Numbered from the stretch's first letter, positions 36,201 to 48,044 are shown. The stretch: DNA of 64,000 nt from Schistocerca nitens (GCF_023898315.1 NC_064614.1:705236720-705300719), one strand, 5' to 3'. Made by a program: numbers and translations. The notes: a model not told the origin generated them from the letters alone.

Positions 36201-36418
36201 TGTCCACCATCCCCAACATACTATCTGTCCCCCTCCCAGCCCCTGCATGCTCCCCAGCAGTGCTTCAGTGTCCCACACCACCACCTTACTATACATCCCC
36301 TCCCCACCGCAGCCTCCTCCTTACCCCCACCCTGTCACCACTGCCATCATGCACTGGTGCTGCTGCAGTGTGGTTTCAGTTGCCTGACACTGCAGTCATG
36401 TGTGTGAGTTGCATTTGA

Positions 36419-36454
<36 letters not shown>

Positions 36455-36570
36455 TGTTGACAAAGGCCATTGGCCAAAAGGTTTAAGTGTGAAACTGTTT
36501 TTGTTGTGTCTATCTGCGACTCAGCATCTCCGCTATATGGAGAATGGCAACTTTCCTTCTCATAATATTG
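33290..36570 (+). mobile_element. Penelope-like element B with GIY-YIG-type end
   Basis: Multi-frameshifted plus-strand element. In order: NLSSRSLSPTGISVLSKGLT with TTKFNHLGLVKDL (about 33850-33955), an ADKGSTTVVLNRKDYLADGL-like block (34240-34300), TFYMLPKVHNPNHPGSPIVA (34460-34520), a TAMGTCVAPSYANQFM motif-B-like block (34840-34890), HQQYLHFDICHPFHTKKSL (35125-35185), a CNRTRCKTCPEH cysteine motif (35620-35650), and VVYKLCCNHCAAFYVGMTNN (35730-35790), a GIY-YIG endonuclease start. The untranslated 3' part is pyrimidine-rich, then GT repeats, a TTGACAA hairpin motif (36457-36480) and the terminus CATAATATTG at 36570. The same terminus ends the foldback element at 37201-37400 (and, diverged, the one at 3359-3779). 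Too damaged to be active. Confidence 0.82.
36421..36452 (+). repeat. GT microsatellite in Penelope-like 3' end
   Basis: Sixteen GT units just before the hairpin motif of Penelope-like element B. GT-rich stretches also precede this motif in the foldback elements at 3631-3648 and 60145-60191. Confidence 0.9.
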
Positions 36571-36589
36571 TCACTTTTATTTATTATCT

Positions 36590-38885
36590 TCAGACTGGCC
36601 TACAGAGGAAATACAAAATTTCATAATAGTGGCATGACTGCATTTAGTGAGACTGGACTACCAAGAAATATTAAACAACTTACTGATATTTGGTATGATG
36701 GATACACGGGATACCATGCATAAAAAGTCCCAGCAGGTAGCCGCTTGTCAAAGCTTTAAAAGCACTGTGCTGTATCCTATAAAACTGAATAAAATAAAAG
36801 ATGACTAAAAGGTATTTTGAAAAAATATGTAACCTGTTTTGTCCCTAAGCTGAGAACCTACAGTAGAAATCAGAAAAGTCAAGCAGTAAAACTTTACATA
36901 GTAAACATGCCAGATTTGTAGCGATATACTGGTTGCACACATCACGCTGGATATGACAACGTACAAGGCGCACACGGCTAGTACATGTAGCTCTTGGCAA
37001 ATGGCACCTGCAGGCAATAGGGTTCTGTTGCTAAATCTTGCCATAACAACAAACCAGGACAGTTATTATCGATGACTGGTGTCCTAAAACTGGTGATAAA
37101 ATGCTTACAGTAATAGCCAGAATAATCATGGTGAATGAAAATTAAAAACTAATGTATATAAAAAAATACATTGTTGCAATGAGAAAACATAAAAGTAAAT
37201 TAAACAATGGAAAATACAGGATGGAATGGAACAACATCAAGAAAAGGAAAATTGTCACAGATAGGAAAAAAAAGACTGTCACAAATAAATAAAGCTTTCA
37301 GCCATTAAGGTTCATTTACGGCAATATTTTTGTTGTGGCTATCTGCGACTCAGCATCTCCACTAAATGGTGAGTAGCAACTTTCCTTTTCATAATATTGA
37401 AACGTAAAAGTACATAGACAAGTTTTGGATACCAATTTTGACTGTCGCATGTAGTATTACAGCCAACTACATTGTGCATATGCGAATCTCCCTTAAATCA
37501 GAATTACGCCCCTCGCCCTGATGCATGAGACTGTACCATATCACTACTGACTAACAGTGTCAGTGCTACGTCTGGATGCCAAGCAAGTGTGGCATCTAAG
37601 TCATAAAATACACTTCAGAGGGATGGTGATAAATGTAAATAAAAACATTAAATATAACACAGTCACATCAGCGTTAAAAACTGCCAGTGTTAACAATACG
37701 GCATCCTATATAAAACACAGAGGTCCCACAGTATAAAAGCTGATAGCAAAAATCGATCTTAAAAATTCCCCTTCCAGACAATAATGAACCTTCTTGTTAA
37801 AAACATTTACATTAGCACAAGGGTGCCAATGGCAGCTGTTTGTTACAGGGTGCATAGTAAGAATCAATGAACTTAAAAAAAATTTCATACCTCAAACTAT
37901 AATGGCCTCCTTGTTACAAAATGTAAAGCTATGTTAGCACAAGAGTGCCAACGGCAGCTACATGTCACAATGTGCATAATGCAGAACACCCACTGAGTGT
38001 AAAAACTATAAATAAAAATCTGTAAACTTTAAAAATTAGAAATTTAAAAGGATAACCTTTGAATAATGTAGTAGGTGGCACAATTCAATAATATAGCATC
38101 CACGGCTCAGCAATTAACATTGAACGATGATCTCGTAGTGTGGAGATACACCGGGTTCCCTCCAGCCAGCTGATTGTTTAGGAGCCGCCTGAATGTTTTC
38201 CCAATGTGCTTAGCTAATCCCTTTTCTTCCAGGCTGTTGTGTGTTTTCCCTTTTTGTGCATGGTGGAGGATTTTTGAATTTTGCAATGTTTTAATTTTTA
38301 TTTGCCCTGGTTATTCTGGTGATTAATGTAAACATTTTATCAGCAATTTTTACAACACCAGTCATCTATAATAACTGACAAGATTTAGCAAATGAAAACT
38401 ACCATAGCTCACAGCCTGCAGATGCCATCTGTTGAGAGCTGTGTGCACTAGTCATAGGGACCTTGTATGTTTTCATCTCCAGTGTGACATGTGCAACCAG
38501 AATATGCACTACACCACCGGCATGTTTATGAGGCCTGATCCCGTTTGATTTGCACTGGGCTGCACCACATGCTGTAAAATAATAAGGAATTCTGCTGTTT
38601 TTCACTTTTTTCTATGTGGGTTGTCAATTTAGGAGCAAAGCAGGTTACATATTTTTTTTAAAAATATGTTTCGGTCATCTTCTGTTTTATTCTATTTTAT
38701 AGGACGCCTCTGACAAGGGGTAATAATCTGCACGGATATTTTATGCACTGTATCCCATTTACCCACTGCTACCAAATATCAGTAGGTTGTTCAATCTTTC
38801 GTGGTAATCCAGTCTTACTAAATGGGGTCATGCCACTATTATGAAATTTTGTACTTCTGCCGTAGACCAATCCGAAGGTGCCTAA
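36590..38885. mobile_element. 2.3-kb element with about 560-bp diverged inverted arms
   Basis: The left arm (36590-37150, plus) and the right arm (38305-38885, minus) are long inverted copies. Shared landmarks in order are TACAAAATTTCATAATAGTG, GCATGAC then CATTTAGT, AAAAATATGTAACCTG, AAACATGCC, TACTGGTTGCACA against TTCTGGTTGCACA, and GATGACTGGTGT then TGATAAAATG. They differ at perhaps a fifth to a quarter of positions. The 1.15-kb centre has no open frame; it holds the small foldback element 37201-37400 and a two-copy tandem repeat (near 37785-37980, unit containing TTAGCACAAG and GTGCCAA). No transposase is recognised and no target duplication was found, so two independent insertions are an alternative. 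Confidence 0.6.
37201..37400 (+). mobile_element. Short foldback/Penelope-derived element with 15-bp target duplication
   Basis: A 200-bp insertion starting TAAACAATGGAAAATACAGG and ending CTTTTCATAATATTGA, flanked by AACATAAAAGTAAAT (37186-37200) and AACGTAAAAGTACAT (37401-37415), 13/15 identical. It shares the asymmetric left end with the element at 3359, and the right-arm block CTATCTGCGACTCAGCATCT (37340-37360) with the 3' end of Penelope-like element B. A degenerate hairpin motif on the minus strand lies at 37293-37318. Confidence 0.75.
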
Positions 38886-39485
38886 AAAAAGGAGAAATGT
38901 GACATTGAGAAATAATAAAAAAATTTAATACTGCAACCAAGACAGATTGTTTCTTCATATCATGCATAGTGGTTGCTGGTTGGTGGGTTTGTTGGTTGAA
39001 AGGGGGGAAGGGACCAAACTGCTGGCTCATCAGTCCCTTGTTCCTATAAAACAAGTCCATGAGGGAAATAATGAAGCAAACAAGACTTACTGCCCAAAAC
39101 CAGGAGAAAAGAAAAAGCCCAAGAATGACAGAAGGGCAACAAAAACTGCAATGGACAAAATACGATGAAAAAATCACAGAGACACACAAGAAACAGGAAG
39201 AAGGGATTAAAACAAGAGAGTAGATGACCGTGGCTGGCTGATCAAGAGACGAAAAAAGGATAAGGCAGGCACTCTGCAACACATTAAAATCTCCAGCCTA
39301 AAATCACTAGGGTAGAAAACACAAAAGTGTCAAAGGATGTGCGCTAAAACTTAGATAGAACAATAACCCCCCCCCCCCTTATGTATAAAACGTAAAACTA
39401 AATAAGCCGATGAGGCATTGTCAGCTAAAATTAATGGTAACGAGTCCAGTAACGGAAGATTTCGTTGCAGGGCGACCAAAGTGGG

Positions 39486-42400
39486 TCAGCGCAACAGAAT
39501 GTGGGCCACCATCAACCAGCTGCTGCACTGACACTGAGGTGAGTCTTTAAGCCACAGGAGATAGCCATAGGTCACCCAAGCCAGGTAGATGCGGAGCTGG
39601 CAGAGAACCACAGAATCCTTGCAACAAGCCCCCATGGAGGACTTCCACACATTCGTAGTCTCGTTTATGGTACGCAGTTTATTGTTCATACCGAGGTTAT
39701 GCCATTCTGTATCCCATAGTTGAAAAACCTTCCAGCATAATACCGAATGCAGGTCAGTTTCAGAAATGCCGATCTCCAGAAATGGTTTCTGCGTAGCCTG
39801 TTTGGCCAGCCTGACAGCAAGTTCTTTGCCTGGGATTCCGATGTGTTCTGGGGTCCAGACAAACAACACTGAACGACCAGATCGTTCCAGGGCACAGACA
39901 GATTCCTGGATGGTCGCTACCATAGGATGGCACAAGTAGCACTGATTGATAGCTTGTAAGCTGCTAAAGGAGTCGCTACACACAAGAAATGACTCACCAA
40001 AGCAAGAACAGATATGCTCAAGAGCACGAGACATGGCCATCGGGCAACGAGCGCTGTTCAGTACATCCTCTGTGAGCAGAGGCAAAGTCAACGTGACCAT
40101 CAGCCATTGAGCCATCGGTGTACACTCCTTCAGAGCCCGAGATGCATCAAAAATCAAGAGGAAGTGACAGCGGAGACCTTGGGAGCAACTGAGTCATTAA
40201 GGCCATGCGATAGGTCCATATGAAGCTGCAGCCTAGGTATATATCATGGAGGTGTATGTGAATGGGCCTGGAGTGGAGGTGGTAAAGGTAAGGACTCCAG
40301 TTCACACAGAAGAGATCGGATGCAAACTGCGATCGTATTATCTGACCTGGGCCGCTGATGTGGGAGAAGAACCACCTTGGGGAAAAGGAGATGGTAATTT
40401 GGATGCTCAGGAGAGCTACGAATGTGCACGATGTAATTAGCGAGCAGCTGTCAGTGCCTGATTTGCAACAGAGGGACCCTGGCCTCCACCAGTAGGCTGA
40501 TCACCAGACTCGTGCTAAAAGTTAGTAATCACAATGCTGAGGTTGCCGACAATCCATAAACCAGACTCCCACAGTCAAGGCAGGATTGAACAAGGGCTTT
40601 GTAGAGCCACAGCAGTGTAGACCAATCTAAACCCCAGCTGGTGTTGCTCAGACAGAGGAGGGCTTTGAGGTGCTGCCAGCACTTTAGATTAAGCTGACGA
40701 AGATGAGGAAACCAAGTCAATCAGGCGTCAAAAATCACTCCTAAAAATTGATAGTCTCTACCACAGTGAGTGGATCATCTTCAAAGTAAAGTTCTGGTTC
40801 TGGATGAACAGTAGGTCACCGACAGAAGTGTTTGGCACAAGACTTCACGGCTCAAAACCTGGAAGCCGTGGGTTACTGCGCATTGTGAATGGCTCCCTGT
40901 AGGTGCCGCTCAGCAATGCCAATACTGGAGCAGCTGTACAAAACACAAGTCTTCTGCAAACAGAGAAGGTGAGACGGACAGCCCCACAGCTGCAGTTGGA
41001 CTGTAATGGCCACTAAAACTAAAGACACACTCAATACTGAGCCCTACAGGACCCATTCTCCTGGATATGGGGGAAACTATGGGAGGCACCAACTTGAACA
41101 TGGAACGTATGGAGTGAGAGGAAGTTTTGAATAAAAATTGGGAGTGGGCCCCAGAGACTCCACTCGTATAAAGCGGCAAGGATATGGTGTCGGGGGTTGT
41201 GTTGTATTCTTTTCTTAAATCAAAAACGATGGCGACCAGGTGTTGGCATTGGGAGAAGTCTGTTCAGATGGCAGACTTGAGAGGCACTAGATTATCAGTG
41301 GTAGAGCGACCCTGGCAGAAACCGCCTGGCATTGAGCCAGTAGGCCCCGTGACTCCAGGAGCCAACACAAACACTGACTCACCATACTTTATAGCAGCTT
41401 GCAAAGAACATTGGTGAGGCTGATGGGCAGATAGCTACCCACATCGAGCACACTTTTAGCAGGTCTGAGCACTGGAATGATGACACTCTCCCGCTATTGC
41501 ATTGGAAATACGCCATCGCTCCAAATGCAGTTGAAGATGATGAGGACATGTCACTGGTAGTCTGATGAGAGATGTTTAATCATCTGAGCATGGATCCTAT
41601 CTGGCCCAGGGGCTGTGTTGGATCAAAGTGCAAGAGCACTGAGGAACTACCACTCAGTAAATGGAGCAGTATAGGGTTCTCTGCGGCACATAGTGAATGA
41701 GAGAAGTTTCCCTTCCATCCGCCATTTTAAGGAATGAAAAGCTGGAGGGCAATTCTCCGATGCAGAGGCTCGAGCATAGTGCGCAGCAAAGTGCTCAGCA
41801 ATTGCGTTTACATTGGTAGATAACACTCCACTGATGTTAATGCCATGGATACCTGATGGCATCTGGTACCCAAAGACACGTCTGATCTTCATCCAGACCT
41901 GTGAAGGCGACGTATGGTACCCAATGGTCGAGACATACCTCTCCCAACACTCCTGCTTCTGTCTTTTTATGAGCTCCTACACATGGGCACGGGGCCATTA
42001 AAAAGCTAGTAGGTGCTCCAGGAAAGGGTGCCACTTATGTCACTGTAGAGCCCGCCTATGCTCTTTAATGGCCTCATTGAATTTCTGGTGACCACCAAGG
42101 TACTGTCTTTCACCAGGGGCACTGTAAGGAACAAGGGATCGCGTTTTACGCTGCAGAAATGATTGTTCTGGTGACTCGCTCAATCACCACGTCGATGTTA
42201 CTGTGTGAGGGAGATTCAATGGTGACAGCAGAGGTGAAAGCTTCCCAGTCTGCTTTGTTTAAAGTCCATTTGGGTAGGCGTCCAGGGGAATGACACTGGG
42301 GGAGTGATAGGAAGATGGGGAATGGTAACTACCGCACAAGTCATCGTGCACTCTCCAGTGGGCAGAGAGGAGAAGTCCTGGGCTGCAAAGTGATAAATCA

Positions 42401-42895
42401 ATGGCCAAGTAAGTACCATGAACCACAATGAAATGTGTGGGAGCCCCAGTATTTCAGAGGCAGAGGTCGGGTTGAGACAGTAAATGTTCGACATCTCTAC
42501 CTCGGCCAGTAAGCATGGTGCCACCTCACAAGGGGCTATGGGCATTAAAATCTCCCAAAAGTAGGAATACGTTACAGATAGTTATTTCCTGTGCTGTCCT
42601 TAACCTAACAGCCACAACTTCAAGAGGAGTTTGAAGGGACACAGGTTTGATACATACCGAGTGCAGGACATAAACGCAAACTCCAACTGACACACTAATT
42701 ATATTTGCTACGGTTTTTGTAACTTCCCCTATAGCCATGAAGGGCAGGGGTCCTCATTGCCACGAACCAGGTTTTCTGGAGGGCAATGCAGAAAGCATGT
42801 GTGAAGCTTAACAGTTGTTGTAGCTCAGCCATGTGGTGAAAGAAACTGCCGTAATTCCTCTGGAGGATGACGCTGTCATGAGGCTGGATAGGCAT
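39486..42895 (-). pseudogene. LINE ORF2: endonuclease, RT and RNase H (degenerate)
   Basis: The pol-like ORF2 of the I-type LINE, in many frames. Endonuclease: ILQRNYGSFFHHMAELQQLL with ALQKTWF (42895-42760), LLLGDFNAHSPL (near 42530), and a final TGECTMTCAVVTIPHLPI where GSDHxPI is expected (42360-42300). RT: REPYTAPFTEW near 41650, the region around 41200-40910 with SLFAEDLCFVQLL (FAED for FADD), and the thumb TSWGLDWSTLLWLYKALVQS with DCGSLVYG (40650-40530). RNase H: FLVCSDSFSSLQAI and FVWTPEHIGIPGKELAVRLA (about 39990-39790). Loss of several catalytic residues fits long-term decay. Confidence 0.78.
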
Positions 42896-42915
42896 GAAGC
42901 AATCAAGGAGGCAAT

Positions 42916-43897
42916 TTATGCCCCAAGGTCACTTGCTGCCATTGACTGAGTACCTGTACATTCTATATCCATTGTGTCTGAGGGTCCGGCGAGATCTAGG
43001 TCCTCAGCAGGGGCCAGAATCTCCACCTCATCCCCAGACACAGAGTTTGTGAGTAGCGATGGTGTGGGTGCCTCCACAATTTCTTTGTTCTTGGGGGTCT
43101 TCTTCTTTTTAGATTTCTCTTGCTGCTCCTTGGGTTTCCCTGACTGGGAGGGCTTCACTGATTCAGTCTCACTGACTGAGGAGGATCTTGAAGCCCTACG
43201 ACCAGCTGCCTGTGGGCGTTTCAGCCACTGGCGGGTGTCGTCTTTCCCACTGGTAGGAATCTTGGAAGGAAGTGACCCAAGGGAACCCTTCCTAGTGAGA
43301 GGACCTGAAGAAGACTGAGGCTTCTCCACTTCAGAAATGGAGACTGATGTTCTCGATGGTTGGGATAGCATTGCTCCCGAAGCAGGTGATGCGGGGGCAA
43401 CAGGGATAGGAGTGTCCGCCACCATCAAGGGGGCAGGTGTAGTCTTGCGGCTCTGTGGCCAACTATAAATGGCGGAACCGAGGGGCTGGAACCGTTGTTG
43501 TAGTGGCGGCATAAGAGGATGTCGTGCGCATAGGATGTAGCTTTTTAAATTTCCTCTTAGCCCGCAGTGTAGGTCAGTCAGTCCAGGGTCTTGTATTCCA
43601 TGATTTTTCTTTCTTTCTGTAGAATCCTGCAGTCCGGTGAGCAAGGGGAATGTTGCTCGCCGCAGTTGACACAGATGGGAGGCGGAGCACACTGAGTATT
43701 GGGATGTGATGGACATCCACAATTGTGACATATGATGCTGGAAGTACAGCGGAAGACATATGCCCGAACTTCCACCACTTAAAGCACTGCATTGGGGGAG
43801 GGATATATGGCTTTACATCACAGCAGTATACCATCTCCTTGACCTTCTTGGGTAATGTATTACCCTCAAAGGCCAAGATGAAGGGATCAGTGGCCAC
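42916..43897 (-). pseudogene. LINE ORF1 (gag) with zinc knuckles
   Basis: The nucleic-acid-binding ORF1 of the I-type LINE. The zinc-knuckle region is read in the 43578-43778 frame: CHNCGCPSHPNTQC followed by CVNCGEQHSPCSPDC, two CCHC-like modules. The C-terminal part (42916-43731 frame) is low-complexity, rich in S, P, K and E, with the basic run KSKKKKTPKNKE, ending in MAASDLGA just before ORF2. The upstream frame 43574-43897 carries MATDPFILAFEGNTLPKKVK and KCFKWWKFGH, typical of the domain before the knuckles. Two frames are needed, so at least one indel breaks it. Confidence 0.75.
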
Positions 43898-44734
43898 CTG
43901 ATTATCTTTTGGACCACTATGGATGCGCTGGACGAAATGAACACCTCGTCAGTCTAAGTTGGTGTATAGCTAAATCATCTGACTGCAAAAGGAGGTCCCT
44001 GTGAAATATAATATCCTGGCCCATATTTAAGCTCGTAAGGGATGTGATGGAAACAGAAACATCTCCGAGCTTGTCACAGGCATGTAATGCCTGTGATTGG
44101 GCAGAGGACGCTGTTTTTATTAAGACTGACCCAGATCACATTTTGGACAATCCCTCCACCTCCCCAAACTTGTCCTCTAAATGCTCCCCAAAAACCTGAG
44201 GCTTCATCAACATGAATGATTCCCCATCAACTCTCGTACATATGAGGTACTGGGGCGAATAAGATTCACTTCCACCTTTAGCCTGGCATTCCTCCCATGG
44301 TGCGGCCAGGGAGGGAAACGATTTGGATCATACTTCTTTGCATTAAATTGACACCTCAAACACTTAGAGGCTGCTGGTGATTGACTACCAACAAGAGACG
44401 ACGTCATTTGTTTCATGGCATGTCATCTGCCACGGAATGAGCAGAACTGCAAAACCACGATGATAAAGTATGCTAAAGATCTCAGAGCACGATGGACACG
44501 ATGCACCATGTAAGGCGCCCTTCCCCAACTGGCTTGCTCTTTGGAAAAGTTTTGGAGAATGGAGGTCAAATCCTAAAGGGGACCATCATAGAAAGGCCAA
44601 AAAGTTTGAGACTCCTTTTAGTTGCCTCTTAATGACAGGCAGGAATACCTCGGGCCTATTCTAACTCCCAGATCTGAAGGGTGATATTGGTTGCTGTAAC
44701 AACCCTGTTATGAACTGGATAAACTGTTTATTAT

Positions 44735-45560
44735 TTCGAAAGTAGTGACCATAGCTGTTTAGCTGTTAATACATTTATCTCACTCTCGAGACAGAATGAT
44801 CAATGCCTTAATGGGAAAATGTACGTGGTTGCCTACAGCACTATGGTTGTTTCCAAATGAGCACCTCTTCATCCAAAGGAAATCAATGGTCATGAATGTC
44901 TTTCTTCAGAGATTCAAAAATATAGAAATTACATAGGGAGAGACTGGGACAATGTGAATGATGTGTAAGGGCTTTCCAGTGAAAGTTCTGCAGCATTATC
45001 AAAACAACTTCGACAAATGTGAGTGGGCATTATCCTGCAACAGAATGATGTGTGTGTGAATTCCTAAGGGACCAAACTGCTCAGGTCATCGGTCCCTAGA
45101 GTTACACACTACTTAAACTAACTTACGCTAAGAACAACACACACATCCATGCCTGAGGGAGGACTCAAACCTCCGGCAGGATGGGCCCGCAATCCGTGAC
45201 ATGGTGCCTCAAACTACATGGCTACTCTGTGCGGCAACAGAATGATGCTTTTCATCAGCATTCTAACTTCCCCATGGCCAGTGTGCATGGCTTTGGATTT
45301 TGTTAAGAGGGAATGAATCAATATGCTCTCATTGTTGGCTCTGAGGGTTGCTCTCTCGCTCAAAATGACACCATGTTCCATCTCACGTAACAACATGGAA
45401 TATGAAAAATATTCTTCGCTGTGGTACCACTCCAATGGCAGCAGTGATATTGACATTCTGGTCAACTTCTGCTTCTCCACCATGCTTTGGGGAACTCACT
45501 GTGCATTGATTTTCCAGTTTTTCTAATGCTCTGTCATAATGGTATGAGCAGTACTGTGAT
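44735..45560 (-). pseudogene. Mariner-family transposase relic with SINE insertion
   Basis: The minus strand retains the C-terminal half of a mariner transposase. ILLQDNAHSHLSK (about 45046-45008) corresponds to the LLQDNAxPH catalytic motif. Then FHWKALTHHSHCPSLSLCNF followed by YIFESLKKDIHDH and FPLDEEVLIWKQP (45005-44825) matches GWxxLxHPPYSPDLxPxDYxxF-LKKDLxGxxF. The third aspartate motif PDLSPxD reads PSLSLCN, so it is inactive. A SINE at 45051-45233 splits it right at the QDNA motif. The N-terminal half towards 45560 is only weakly recognisable. Confidence 0.68.
45051..45233 (-). repeat. tRNA-headed SINE with perfect 14-bp target duplication
   Basis: A 183-bp SINE, minus orientation, flanked on both sides by the perfect duplication GCAACAGAATGATG (45037-45050 and 45234-45247). 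Body and head match the copies at 32688 and 15605, with head ATGTAGTTTGAGGCACCATG, B-box region GGAGGTTTGAGTCC and tail GATGACCTGAGCAGTTTGGT. The long duplication indicates LINE-assisted insertion. Confidence 0.92.
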
Positions 45561-48044
45561 TCATGCCTACCATCAAACTAATGTCTTTCATCATCCGCCA
45601 TCAGTCACTTCTAATGGCAGTATCCATCACAGCAATAACAGATGGGGTAATGAAGCCTGACCTTAAAATCATTTATACCACACAAATACGTGTAAACAAG
45701 ACATACTGTGATGGTCATGCACAACAGAGAATCAGGTACAAATTTTTCTTCCCAAGTCTCCTTCCACAGCCAAAAACTGCACTACACCTCGCTGTTCCTC
45801 TTTCCCAGCCTCCACAGCGAAGTTCGAGCACGCACGTTGAGCGCAAATTAGAGTCAAATGACACAGCAGTGAATGTTCATGCTGTTCCTTCTTTCCGCAC
45901 TGTGCAGTTTTTCTTGTTTTCATTTGACTGCACTTTATTGAAGAGCAACACATACTGACCAGTATTTACAAGCAACGACTTGTTATCCATAATATCAAGG
46001 CACTGGGCTTCTGAGGATGTCAGCAAGGAGGGTTTATGCCATCTTAGTTGTGGACACCTAGACATGAAAACTTGCCTCATGTCTGCGCAGACTGGACACA
46101 ATAATAAATGGATCTGCCATGCTTAGGAGTTTGGATCACCACTGGAACCAACATAAAACACACATACATTGGTTGTTTTCCTTCCACATTCCTTTCACAT
46201 GATGGTAGGGCATCAACAGCAACAGGAAATATTTTAAAAAGATACAACATGAGAGTGTGTTTTTTCTGCCAACCAAGATTAGAGCTCTCTTTGGCACAAA
46301 AAGTCCACTATGTTTAGAGTCCCTTGCCACTGCAGTAAAAGTATATTGGCTACCTGATTGTATCATTCACGACATATGTGTGGAGTACCATCACCACACA
46401 CAATTACCACAAATTGAGAAATCTGTGGTGTTACAGCACTGTCTAACCAAGGGACATGGATTAATTTAATAGAGAGACATTGTGTCTTCATTATTGGGAC
46501 TGTGTCTTAAGGACAGATAATATTATAAACAGAGAGAAGGGCTATCCTTTAAATAAAATAAGGAATCTGTTTTATCTGATATTATTGTCTTTGACTTGAT
46601 GAGCAGAGGCACATACTAAGTAACGATTCATCATTTCTACCAGATTTCACGACTTGGGCACTGTACCCTCGCTTTATGTTATGGGGTGGCAGCAACGATT
46701 TTTGGTGCAGGCAGTTTTGGTTCCCTGTGTTGTATAAAGGGGCCAATGATCACAGTAGAAATAGGTTGTGGTAAGAGTTGGCAAACAGTACTCTCATCTG
46801 AACACAAGAGGCCAGATGGACTGCTGAATATTGTGTCGAGATGACTGTATAATCTAGCTGCAAGAGCAATAAGATATGCATAAATATGTCTGATAATTTG
46901 GATGGAGAGGCAGCAAGGAGGCAGTATAGGAAAGTGGCAATGGTGAGCATAACTTGGTGCACAAAGGAGTAAGATGTGTATGGCACATAGTGATGTGGAA
47001 GAATGGTATGGGTAGGATAAGGGATGGGTGAGAAAGGGCAGAGGAAGAGGGAAATTGTGGAGAGGAGAGCTTATAATGAAAGAGGTGGAAGGAGGGGCAT
47101 GGCGAGAGTTGAGAGATGAGAAAGGGTTTGTGGAGGCTGATGACAGGAGGATTATAGGACTGAGCAACATTTTCTTATCACAGTTCCCTTCTACACAACT
47201 CATAATCGCATGTATGTTGGTAAGGAGGGAAGGTTCACCACGTGAAGGTAGTGTACCTGTCAAAACATGTAGCAGATAAAATAATGAAACTTTTGACTGA
47301 TACGGTTCTTGTAATACTTTCATTCAGTTAAACAGAAGCAGTTTTCAAAACACAGTTCTTAATGAATGAAATAACTATAACAGAATATATGACAAGCATC
47401 CAAAATGACATACACAGTATTAATATTTGGTGCTCTGTGTGACAGCCTCTGTCTGATGTTGATAAATGCAAGATAATTGCATACACCAGAGGGAAAAAAT
47501 ATCCCACAGAATCAAATTACAGAATCAGTGATAAATAATTGGATTCTTGGAATGGTGATTGAATACATAAATGTAATTTTATGAAATAATGTCAATTACT
47601 GCACAAATTTCTCACTTGACATACAAATAGAACACGAAGGCAAGTGACTATTAATGGTCATCATGCAATGTAGAATGGTTCACAGGGTATTGGTATATGC
47701 AAAAAGGATGAAAAAGCTTCTTAGAACTGAAAAAAAAAACACTAGAAAACCTTAGAATACAAACATACACTCAGCAGAATATACACTATTTTTTATTTTA
47801 TTTTTTTCTTCTGCTACACATTTGTTGATGAGATGGTACTCCTGCTACAATGCAGGAAATATGAGAGAAATAAGCCCTCTCCCTCCATGCACTGTTCCAT
47901 ATGCAGTGTAACTCGCTATGTAATAACTTTCAATAAACCATGAAATCCACAAACTTTTCAAAAGATTAACTAATATCAAAAGAAAAGTTTGTCTGCAATC
48001 AGTTCAAAATTCTTACACTCTGTCAATAGATGATCTATACTTAC
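45561..48044. other. No recognisable gene; purine-rich tract
   Basis: No family recognised. The plus strand is purine-rich over about 46900-47160, which removes stop codons from the minus strand and gives a 214-codon frame (46679-47323) of low-complexity S/P/L/H composition; I regard it as spurious. CHERP intron sequence. Confidence 0.4.

Larger units (their letters stand above)
38979..44683 (-). mobile_element. I-type LINE with RNase H, near full length
   Basis: A 5.7-kb non-LTR retrotransposon on the minus strand, bounded by ATAGTGGTTGCTG (38966-38978) and ATATTGGTTGCTG (44684-44696), a 12/13 target duplication. In transcript order: a 5' region (44683-44420), ORF1 (gag) with two CCHC-type knuckles, ORF2 with endonuclease, RT and RNase H, and a 3' end with CAAC-type repeats. 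RNase H plus a zinc-knuckle gag places it in the I/LOA/R1-like group. All frames are broken by stops and indels. Catalytic changes are visible: an endonuclease QKTW in place of QETH, an RT FAED in place of FADD, and RNase H GKELAVRLAK in place of GNExADxxAK. Confidence 0.85.

Noticed and set aside
42974-43318. 114-codon plus-strand open frame
   Set aside because: It is antisense to the low-complexity C-terminal part of the LINE ORF1.
46679-47323. 214-codon minus-strand open frame
   Set aside because: It lies in a purine-rich plus-strand tract, so the minus strand rarely forms stop codons. The product is low-complexity with no motif and no splice support.
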